Positions 21,934 through 30,428 of a stretch of DNA of 64,000 bases are shown piece by piece. The stretch's first letter is position 1; each line of letters begins with the position of its first letter. This DNA comes from Planctomycetota bacterium. GTDB taxonomy: Bacteria > Planctomycetota > UBA8742 > UBA2392. The stretch spans positions 1 to 64,000 of the forward strand of contig JAIOJA010000083.1 of the NCBI GenBank assembly GCA_019912315.1, written 5' to 3'. The position numbers and the translations under genes are program-made. The notes under the pieces were generated by a model. That model ran no database searches. It worked only from the letters and a program-made list of their open reading frames with translations, and was not told the DNA's origin.

Positions 21934-23283
21934 TTACCGCTTTTTGGTAACGCCCGTTGTTTCGTACTCGATGCCTTCGCGGACGTACTTGATGGTGACT
22001 TCCGTGCCGCCTTCTGTGGCGATCAGGATGTCATGCACGTCGGCAAAGAAGGCGATGTGCCGCCCGTTGATGTGGGTCAGGATGTCGCCCACCTGAAGCC
22101 CGGCCTCGCTGACGGAGCCGTTTTCCTTGACGTTCGTGAGGACATAGCCGCCGACCTTGCGGTCCTTGTTGTACTCACCGCTGAAGCCAAGGGTCGACTT
22201 CATCTTGGGAAGCTGGAACAGGTTCATGCCGCCAAGGATACCCCCGCCATCGTTACGTGATTCGTCGTCGGGGCGAGGCACGGTGCCGAACTGGCCGGAT
22301 TCCGTGGGGACGTTGTTGCGGGCATGAATTGTGATGCTCTTGCTGTCGCGTAGTACAGTGAACGCGAAACTGGAATTGCGAGGCTTGGTGCCGATGATGC
22401 CGAAGTAGCGGTAGCCATTGTAGACGTTGTAGCTGTCCATTTTCGTGATTACGTCGCCGGCCTTGAAGCCCGCGTCCGCAGCTTCACTCTCGTCCGCGAC
22501 ACCACGCACGACAGCGCCATTCTGGCTTGACATGTCAAGCGTCAGCCCGCCGACCATGCCGTGCCGCACCACCATGGCGCCGCCCTCCTGCGCTTTCAGG
22601 GTGTCCAGGAAGTTCTTGATCTGGTTGCTGGGGATCGCAAAGCCCGCGCCAGTGTTGTAGCGCTTGCCGTGCGACGCGATGTTGCGTCCATTGATGCCGA
22701 TGATTTCGCCGTCAATGTTGAAGCTGGGGCCGCCCGAGTTGCCGGGGTTGATGGCCGTATCAATCTGGATCGTGTCGTTGTAGCCGCCCTGGAAGCGGTG
22801 AACGGCCGTGATTGTACCCCATGTTACCGTCGGCTCGCTGCCCTGCCCGGAGAGCAGAAACGGGTTGCCGATGGAGAGGCAAAGGTCGCCGATCTGAAGG
22901 GCGTCACTGTCGCCCAGCTTGGCGAAGGGGACCGTTTCTCCTTCGTCCAGACGCATCTTCCCGAGCACGATGTCGCCGCGCGGGTCGGCGCCGATGGCAT
23001 CAGCTGTGTAGCGCTTGCTGTTGCCGGCCAGCTTGACCACGGTTTCAGCAGGTGCCGCAGCCTCGTTCCATACGTGGTGGTTTGTAAGGAAGTAGCCGTC
23101 GTCGCTGATGCAGACGCCGCTGCCGCCGCCAATCAGTACGAAGGCGGGGTAGACCTGTTTGACCAGGGCGGTTACTTCAGTTTCCGCCTTCTTGACGGTT
23201 GCGTTCACCTTGGGCGCCGGCTCGGCGATTGCGACGCCGCCGAGCATCAGCGAGAGGGCGATTGCGGGTATCAGTTTGTTCAT
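21934..23283 (-). CDS. HtrA/DegP-like trypsin-fold serine protease with two PDZ domains (catalytic triad intact)
   Basis: LTNHHVW (His), [10 protein letters not shown] (Asp), [13 protein letters not shown] (Ser); two PDZ-like repeats. Confidence 0.93.
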   Translation of the reverse strand: [449 protein letters not shown]

Positions 23284-23322
23284 TTCGTTCTCCGGTGTAT
23301 CCGGTTCATGTTCAGTTCGAAG

Positions 23323-24450
23323 TTACGGACGAGCGCCCAGGATGATCTCGAGGTCGCGTTCTTCTTCGCCCCTCTGAATCTTCACCTTCAGCGTGTCGCC
23401 AACCTTGTGCTCGTTGATGATCTTCAGCAGGTCGTCCAGCTCGTTCATGTCCGTACCGTTGACCTGAAGAATGACGTCGCCGATGCGCAGCCCGGCCTTC
23501 TCCGCGCCCGTGCCGGCAACCACGTTGCCGACTTCCAGCCCCGGCTTGTCAGGCCACTTCTTTGTCGCGCCAACGCCCATGAAAGGCGACGGCGGACGGG
23601 GGATGAACGCGCCGTCCTTCATGGCGTCGTAGGCTTCGCGGACATCCTGGATGTACGCCGCGTAGCTGACACCGCTGGCCTGCCCGAAGGTCTGGTGGTT
23701 GTGGTAGGTCACCATGCCGACGAGGGTGCCGTCGTTGTCCACGACAGGAGCGCCGAGAGTGCTGTTGCCGATGCGGGCATCAAGCTGGAAGGCGCGGCCG
23801 CCTTCGCGCTCAAGGGCGCTGACAACGCCGTCATTGACGAGCGCGCCCAGCGGGTTCTGTCCGCGCCCGACCACGAGCACGCCCTGACCGCGATTCAGCG
23901 AAATCTTTGTGGCCGGCAGGGGGTAAACCCGAAGCTCGGGGCAGGTTTCGTTGATCACGCAGTCCAGCTCAAGCAGTGCGAGGTCGATCTGCTGGTGACG
24001 CCCGACGACGCGCGCCGGCCAGCGTTCGCCGTTCGGCAGTGTCGCGGTGATGGCTTCCACGGCGTCGCTTGGGCCGTCTTCACTGAAATCGCCCAGTACG
24101 CGATCACTGATCAGGATGTGATTCGGCCCGACAACCAGCCCCGAAAACGGGCCGATGTCGTAGCGGAAGAACGGGTCGGACATGTCCGGCCCGCCCATGC
24201 CCGGAATACCTGGAAAGGCCGGCGCGGTGCCTCCGACGTCTTCGCGGTCGAAGTCGATCTCGATGGACACTGTGTGCGCCGCGACATGCTTGGCGAGTGC
24301 GACGCGGTGGGACTCAAGTTCTTTGTGCGCCTTCATGACCGGCACACTGACGTGGCGAACGGTGGCGGTCTTTTTCTCGCCGTCCTGAGCCAGGCCGGCG
24401 GCGAAGCCGAGGCTGAGCAGCAGCGCGAGTGCGATGGTAAGCTTCTTCAT
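23323..24450 (-). CDS. HtrA-like protein with PDZ domain, predicted pseudoprotease
   Basis: DARIGNSTLGAPVVDNDGTLVGM aligns gap-free with [23 protein letters not shown], giving Ser->Leu; His position VGPNHILISDRVL lacks NHV; PDZ GLEVGNVVAGTGAEKAGLRIGDVILQVNG. Confidence 0.85.
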   Translation of the reverse strand: MKKLTIALALLLSLGFAAGLAQDGEKKTATVRHVSVPVMKAHKELESHRVALAKHVAAHTVSIEIDFDREDVGGTAPAFPGIPGMGGPDMSDPFFRYDIGPFSGLVVGPNHILISDRVLGDFSEDGPSDAVEAITATLPNGERWPARVVGRHQQIDLALLELDCVINETCPELRVYPLPATKISLNRGQGVLVVGRGQNPLGALVNDGVVSALEREGGRAFQLDARIGNSTLGAPVVDNDGTLVGMVTYHNHQTFGQASGVSYAAYIQDVREAYDAMKDGAFIPRPPSPFMGVGATKKWPDKPGLEVGNVVAGTGAEKAGLRIGDVILQVNGTDMNELDDLLKIINEHKVGDTLKVKIQRGEEERDLEIILGARP

Positions 24451-25676
24451 TAGAAGTCCTCCGGCTTCTCACCGACAATCAGGTCGATGGTTTTTTCCGT
24501 GCCGTCTTCAGGGTTGCGCAGAGTCAACTGGATGTGCGTTCCGACCGGTACGCCGTAGCTGACGGGTACCTTTACCGTGCGGGCGCCTCCGAACATGCCG
24601 CCGCCAACGCGACGATCACGCGTAATGTAGCCGACGCCCAGCATTTCCTTGAGGCGGTCCCACTTCGGAATACGGTAGTTGTCCACTCGCACCAACTGCC
24701 AGCCGAGTTCCATGCCCGCTTTGGCGGCCGGGCCGTCTGCATCGAGTTTGCTGATATAGATGCTCGCGTCGCCCTTCGGCGTCTTGGCCGCGAAGCCAAG
24801 GTCGCCCTGAGCGAGTTCTTCCTCGGAGATGCCCTTCTTGAGTTGCGGCAATACCGCACGAATCTGGTTGCTGGGCACCGCGCAGCCGAGGTGACGACCG
24901 GCCATGTAGTGGGCCGAGGTCATGCCGATGACCTCACCGTCAAGATTGATGATGGGTCCCCCGTGGTCGCCGTCATGTACGGCCACGTCAATTTCCAGCA
25001 CGTTGCCCTTGTAGGGGTCGCCGCCGGTGTTGTCGTCGTCGGGGTTCATGACGTCGATGGGCTCGAACCGGTAAAAGCCCGAAACCGTGCCGTAGCTGAC
25101 GGCGATCTGGCGGTCGAGCAGCAGGCTGTCCAGCGTGTTGCCAAGCCCGAACACGCTGGTTCCCATGGCGGCCTTGTCAGAATCACCGAGGCGCAGCGAG
25201 GGCAGGTCTGGGTGCCCGGCATCCATCTTGATCAGCAGCAGCAGGTTGCGGCGATCAGTCCCGACGACTTTGCCCGAAAACTCGGTGCCGTCGTGGGCCA
25301 TCATCCATACGGCGGCGCCCTTCTTGAGGTAGCGGTCCTCATCGTTTGTAGTCAGCGGGCCGGACTCAATGCAGGTGACGACGTAATCGCCGTCCACCAC
25401 AAATCCCGAGGCGGCCATGGCGTTGCCAGCCGCCATACCGGTGGTCTGGTCGCCGCCGATGTTCGGTCCGTTTTCACCGGCCGCGATAGCAACCACGGCG
25501 GCGGACAAGGCCTTTGAAAAATTGCGGCGTTCCGTTTGCAGGGATTTCAAGGTTTCAAACTTGCCCTCGGCATCGGCCTGCGGTGCAGCCAGCGCGAATA
25601 CGCCGACCAGGCCGGCCAGGGCCACTGCGAGCAGCGTAAAATGCACGCGGCGCGTCTTCAGAGTAGGCACACCCAT
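24450..25676 (-). CDS. HtrA-like protein with PDZ domain, predicted pseudoprotease
   Basis: [23 protein letters not shown] (GNSGGP->GDHGGP, Ser->His); VTCIES in place of VTNHHV; start overlaps next gene (TAATG); start moved to ATG 25676 with AAAGGA upstream. Confidence 0.85.
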   Translation of the reverse strand: [408 protein letters not shown]

Positions 25677-26002
25677 CCAGAGTCCTTTCGTGTCAAGGTT
25701 CGCCCAGGCGGACGAGCCGATAAGCACTGTTGCGGTGCAAGACACCGCGTATGTACCCGTTTCTACGGAGTAACGGTGGTCAACCAAACGCCAAAATCCT
25801 CACGAAATAATCGGCTGCCTGGTTTCGGTGGTGACTTCAGGCGACCGCCCAGGCGTGATGGGAGTCGCCAAGGGGCCAACCGTCTGGAAACACGAGCATT
25901 TGAGGTGCGCCGGGCAGCCATGGTGACGACCGCACGGCGAAAACTAGACTGCATACGCGAATGGCGCGTACCGGGCGTACCCGGCGCCAATTGAAGGGAT
26001 AG

Positions 26003-27328
26003 ATGCGGCGCTGGGTGTTCAACCTTGGGTATCTGTGGCTGGGCTGTCTGATCTGGCCCTGGTTCCTCTATAAGGTAATGACCACGGGCAAGTATCGGGC
26101 CGGGCTGACGCAGCGTCTTGGCGGCATTCCTGCTCGCGCTTCTGATAAGCCTTCCATCTGGATTCATGCGGTAAGTGTCGGTGAGTTGTTGCAGATTCGC
26201 CCGCTGTTGATGTCCCTGAAAGAACAGCATCCCGACCACGACCTGGTGATTACCTACACCACCAGGACAGCCGCAGAGATTGCGCACCGCGATCTTGGCG
26301 AATTCTACCATTGCTACTCGCCGATCGACCTGAGCTGGGTGGTCGCCAAGTTCTTCCGTCGGCTGAACCCGGCGCTGCTGATTCTGGTTGAACTGGAGCT
26401 GTGGCCCAACTGGCTGATGCACGCAAAACGAGCTGGAGTGCCAACAGTGCTGGCAAACGGGCGGATCAGCGAGAAGAGCTTTCGTAACTACAAGCGTTTT
26501 AAATGGCTGCTGCAGCCGGCCTACGACGCGATCAAAGTCTGGGCTATGCAGGACGAAACGTACGCCGAGCGTGCGATGACGCTCGCCGGGGTTGGGGCTT
26601 TGGGCTCAGGGCTTAGGGAACTGCCAACAACCCTAAGCCCCAAGCCCCAAGCCCTAAGCCCTGAGGTTGCCGTCTACGGCAACCTCAAAAACGACTCGTT
26701 AAAGGGTGAGCCCGACACTGAGAAGACGGCCTTGTTCCGCAAACTCTTCAACACTGAGTGCCAGCAGGTGCTGGTGTGCGGCAGCACACACCCTGGTGAG
26801 CACGAGATCATCGTCGACATGTTGCCGCGCCTGGGCTGCCGCTGCGTGCTGGTGCCGCGACATCCGGAGCGCTACGAGAGTGTCCGTGACTTGTTGACCA
26901 AGGCCGGCATTGACTGGGTCAACCGCAGCGAACTCACGCCCGAAAACGTCGCGCCGAAAGACAGCGTTGTCATCCTCGACACCGTCGGCGAGCTGTCGCA
27001 CGTGTACGCCGTGGCCGACGTCGTGTTCATCGGCGGGTCGCTGATTCCCCACGGCGGACAGAACATGGCTGAGCCCGTCGCACTGGGCAAAGCCACACTG
27101 TTCGGGCCGCACACGCACAACTTCAAGGCCACCGTGCGCGAGTTGAAGGAAATCAAGGGCGCCATTGAAGTCCAGACCGGCGCCGCGCTGGAACGCGAGA
27201 TCAAGTCGCTGCTAAGTGATGAAGCGCGACGGGAGGCCATCGGCAAACCCGGACAGGCCAGGTTGCTGGCATCACGCGGGGCATTAAAACGCTATGTCGA
27301 ACTGATCGGGAGTTTGTTACATGAATGA
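26003..27328 (+). CDS. waaA: 3-deoxy-D-manno-octulosonic-acid (Kdo) transferase
   Basis: IWIHAVSVGELLQIRPLLMSL; HDLVITYTTRTAAEI; ELELWPNWLMHAKRAGVPTVLANGRISEKSF; VFIGGSLIPHGGQNMAEPVALGKATLFGPHTHNF. Confidence 0.95.
   Translation: MRRWVFNLGYLWLGCLIWPWFLYKVMTTGKYRAGLTQRLGGIPARASDKPSIWIHAVSVGELLQIRPLLMSLKEQHPDHDLVITYTTRTAAEIAHRDLGEFYHCYSPIDLSWVVAKFFRRLNPALLILVELELWPNWLMHAKRAGVPTVLANGRISEKSFRNYKRFKWLLQPAYDAIKVWAMQDETYAERAMTLAGVGALGSGLRELPTTLSPKPQALSPEVAVYGNLKNDSLKGEPDTEKTALFRKLFNTECQQVLVCGSTHPGEHEIIVDMLPRLGCRCVLVPRHPERYESVRDLLTKAGIDWVNRSELTPENVAPKDSVVILDTVGELSHVYAVADVVFIGGSLIPHGGQNMAEPVALGKATLFGPHTHNFKATVRELKEIKGAIEVQTGAALEREIKSLLSDEARREAIGKPGQARLLASRGALKRYVELIGSLLHE
26589..26666. repeat. Heptamer-repeat palindromic element inserted in frame in waaA
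   Basis: GGGGTTGGGGCTTTGGGCTCAGGGCTTAGGG - AACTGCCAACAA - CCCTAAGCCCCAAGCCCCAAGCCCTAAGCCCTGAGG. Confidence 0.85.
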
Positions 27329-27647
27329 ACGTTCGGTGAAACTGCCCTCTCCACGCCCTGAGCCGACTGCTGCTGATTTGGTGACCCAGCGAGAGTATCT
27401 GGTGCATCGCGCCGGCAGGTTCCGTCTTTATGTGCTTGGCTGCATGATCGCTGGCGTTGTGGTTTCGGCGGTCTTCTCGGTCGTGTTCCGGCTGCAAGAG
27501 GGCACTATCTCGATCTGGTTCCTGCCCATCTTCTTGATTTCAGTCCTGGGCGGGGTCGGACTTCTGAAGGTCAAGTGGAACGCCGAGCTAGCAATTGAGG
27601 CGATAGACATCGGCATTCGCAAGCTGGAGCGCAACTCAAGAGCATGA
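27321..27647 (+). CDS. Small two-TM hypothetical protein
   Basis: 108 aa; overlaps waaA stop and next start; two hydrophobic segments. Confidence 0.65.
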   Translation: MNERSVKLPSPRPEPTAADLVTQREYLVHRAGRFRLYVLGCMIAGVVVSAVFSVVFRLQEGTISIWFLPIFLISVLGGVGLLKVKWNAELAIEAIDIGIRKLERNSRA

Positions 27648-27979
27648 GCGAACTGTCTCCAAAACAGTGGGCCGAGCTGAACGAGAAGCTTGAGAAAGAA
27701 CTCGCGGCTACAGAAGCTCTGGCTGGCGCCTCTGCGAAGACAGCTACCAAGCTGATTCTCGCGGCGACCTTCCTTTTCCTGCTTGCCGGTGCCCTGGTGT
27801 TCGTCTTTCTCGACGAAACCTTCGCCCTGCTGATCGCCATGCCACCGGCGCTGCTGTTTCTCGTTTGCGTGATGTACATCCTGCGCCATCACAAGGTCGC
27901 CGACCTCGCACGTCAGGATGCCGACCGCATCCGCCGCGACATTCGCCAGTGGAAGAAAAAGCGCCCGGCGGAATCCTGA
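27644..27979 (+). CDS. Small two-TM hypothetical protein
   Basis: 111 aa; ATGA overlap with preceding gene; two hydrophobic segments flanked by charged helices. Confidence 0.65.
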   Translation: MSELSPKQWAELNEKLEKELAATEALAGASAKTATKLILAATFLFLLAGALVFVFLDETFALLIAMPPALLFLVCVMYILRHHKVADLARQDADRIRRDIRQWKKKRPAES

Positions 27980-28047
27980 ATGCCCGGCGCGTACTCACAA
28001 TCATTCACAATTGCGTCCGGCCACGACCGGCGTAGTTTTGGCCACTC

Positions 28048-28834
28048 ATGATCAGGTACGCCGCTACCATATTCGTCAGCGCCTTTCTGCTGTTTCAGGT
28101 GCAGCCGTTGATCGCGCGTTACATCCTGCCGTGGTTCGGTGGCACGGCGGCCGTCTGGTCCGTAACCCTGTTGTTCTTTCAAGCTGCTCTGCTTGGCGGC
28201 TACGCCTACGCGCACTTCAGCATCTCGCGCCTCAAGCCGCGCATGCAGATGATTGTGCACGTGGTCCTGTTCGGCGCGTGTTTGTTCGCGCAGCCTGCCG
28301 CGCCATCGCCGGACACCGTCGATCGCGCCCGCGGAAGACGCCCGGCACCCTGTTCTCATGTGGGTCGCCTTCGCCGCCGTCGGCACCACGTTGCTGCTCG
28401 CCTACACGAACCAGGTGTGCCTAGATGTCGCGAGCGTGCCGTTCCTGTGGGTGACTCCGCTGAGTCTTTACCTGTCGCACCTCAAGCCGGGCGGCGTGAT
28501 CTGCGTGCATATTTCCAACCGGCACCTGAACCTGCGCCCGGTGGTCATCGTGAACGCTAAGCACATTTCACTGTCCCGGCTTGGCTGGTTTTCCGGCACG
28601 CATTTTCGCACCGCGACGACGCTGGCTGAGTGGGTGATCATGACGACCAGCGGTGAGGTTCGAGAGAGCTTCGAAAAGTACCTGCGCGACTATGCCGCGG
28701 AAATTCAGGACGCGGACGTGCTGCACGAATTCCAGCCGATATTCGGCGAAGTCGTGCAGCTGGCGGCGACAGACGCGGACTTCCGCCCCTGGACCGACGA
28801 CTATTCGAATCATTTCGAAATCATTCGCGACTGA
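28048..28834 (+). pseudogene. Degraded fused MFS/spermidine-synthase-like gene (frameshift plus internal deletion)
   Basis: Frame from 28048 starts MIRYAATIFVSAFLLFQVQPLIARYILPWFGGTAAVWSVTLLFFQAALLGGYAYAH; homology resumes in another frame (EDARHPVLMW...VASVPFLWVTPLSLYL), then jumps directly to the C-terminal HLKPGGVICVHISNRHLNLRPVV. Confidence 0.8.
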
Positions 28835-30428
28835 GTGTGACTTCGCCGCCGTTGCGGAAGCCCGTGTGCATCACGGCAAGGGCTTCGTCCTTGGCCGGGA
28901 AGTCGTCCCGGAAGTGCACGCCGCGACTTTCTTTGCGGGCCAGCGCCGCCTTTGTCATGGCAATGGCTACTTCAAGCATGTTTTCGAGCTGCCACTCGGT
29001 GGGGAAGCGACGTTCCTGCTCATTGGCCATGCGCGACCAGCTTTCCAGTTGCCGCAGGAAACTGCTCATGCCGCGTTCACTTCGCTCCACGCCCATGTAG
29101 CGCCACATGCCGCCTTTGACTGCGGCTGTCATGTCCGGCACGTCGATGCGGCGCGTGCTCCGTATGGGGCGCTCGAAGGAGATGCGCGGCGGTTTGCCGT
29201 CGGACTCGCCGTGCGCCGCGGCCAGCTTTCCGGCGCGCTCGCCACACACGAGCCCTTCAAGCAGGCTGTTGCTGGCGAGGCGATTCGCGCCGTGCAACCC
29301 GGTGCTGGAGACTTCACCAACTGCCAGCAGTCCCTCGATGCTGGTGGTGCCATCCAGCGAGGCGCGGATCCCGCCTATCATGTAGTGCGGCCCGGGACGG
29401 ATCGGCACCCACGATGTTGACGGGTCAATATCCGCGTCGTCGCAGCTTTGCATGAACGTGGGAAATTTGGCGCGCAGTTCTGGCTGGTCGAGGTGCGTTA
29501 CATCCAGGAACGCGGCGGAATCCCCGGTGCGCTGCATCTCCTGGTTGATGGCGCGACTCACGACATCGCGCGGGGCGAGTTCTGCCAGCTCGTGCCGGTC
29601 AACCATGAAGCGCTCGCCCAGCGAATTCCGCAGATAGGCACCGTGCCCGCGCAGGGCTTCCGTGATCAGGCGGCGCTCCAGCCCGGCGACGTACAGGAGC
29701 GTCGGGTGGAACTGCACCATCTCCATGTCACGCATTTCCGCGCCGGCGCGGATGCACATGGCGTGTCCGTCGCCTGTGGCTACGGGTGGGTTGCTGGATT
29801 CGCGATAGAGTTGCCCGATGCCCCCGCTGGCCAGGATCACCGTACGCGCCCACACAACATGGGGCTCGTTGTGGCGCATCATGATCGCCCCGACGCACTT
29901 GCCGTCCTGGGTCAGCATGTCCAGTACGAACGTGTTCTTGTAGGCCCGCAGCCCGGGCGTGTTCAGGCATGTCGTCAAAAGTGAGCGGCTGACTTCCTCA
30001 CCGGTCGCGTCGCCTCCCGCGTGAACGATGCGATGCCCGGAGTGTCCGCCCTCGCGCCCGAGGTCAAGCTGCCCGTTCGAGCGGTCAAACTTCGCGCCGC
30101 AGCTTTGCAGGAAATCGATGGCAGCGGGGCCACCCTCAATAATCGTTCGCACCACCGTTTCTTCGCACAGCCCGTCACTGGCCGTCAATGTGTCCTGCAC
30201 ATGCGATTCGAAAGAATCGTCCGAGGTCATGACGGCCGCGATGCCGCCCTTGGCCCAGCTTGTGTTGGATTCCTCAAGCTGTGCCTTGTTGACCATCAGC
30301 GTCGCAGCCCCGCCGCGCGCGGCTGCAATCGCCGCGGTCAGACCGGCCACACCGGTGCCGATCACCAGCACGTCCACCGTTTCGTGCGCAACGTGTTTGG
30401 TATCAAAGCTGACGAGGTATCGATCCAT
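28821..30428 (-). CDS. nadB: L-aspartate oxidase
   Basis: DVLVIGTGVAGLTAAIAAARGG FAD motif; SSTGLHGANRLASNSLLEGLVCGERAG; MVQFHPTLLY. Confidence 0.95.
   Translation of the reverse strand: MDRYLVSFDTKHVAHETVDVLVIGTGVAGLTAAIAAARGGAATLMVNKAQLEESNTSWAKGGIAAVMTSDDSFESHVQDTLTASDGLCEETVVRTIIEGGPAAIDFLQSCGAKFDRSNGQLDLGREGGHSGHRIVHAGGDATGEEVSRSLLTTCLNTPGLRAYKNTFVLDMLTQDGKCVGAIMMRHNEPHVVWARTVILASGGIGQLYRESSNPPVATGDGHAMCIRAGAEMRDMEMVQFHPTLLYVAGLERRLITEALRGHGAYLRNSLGERFMVDRHELAELAPRDVVSRAINQEMQRTGDSAAFLDVTHLDQPELRAKFPTFMQSCDDADIDPSTSWVPIRPGPHYMIGGIRASLDGTTSIEGLLAVGEVSSTGLHGANRLASNSLLEGLVCGERAGKLAAAHGESDGKPPRISFERPIRSTRRIDVPDMTAAVKGGMWRYMGVERSERGMSSFLRQLESWSRMANEQERRFPTEWQLENMLEVAIAMTKAALARKESRGVHFRDDFPAKDEALAVMHTGFRNGGEVTLSRE

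Noticed and set aside
22561-24453. 630-aa ORF antisense to the HtrA-like genes
   Set aside because: Spans two confident coding genes and their junction; composition typical of a shadow frame.
25763-26422. 219-aa minus-strand ORF over the start of waaA
   Set aside because: Antisense to conserved WaaA sequence; low-complexity, no motif.
26589-26666. True telomeric or linear-chromosome end
   Set aside because: Heptads are telomere-like but few, inverted and inside a coding gene.
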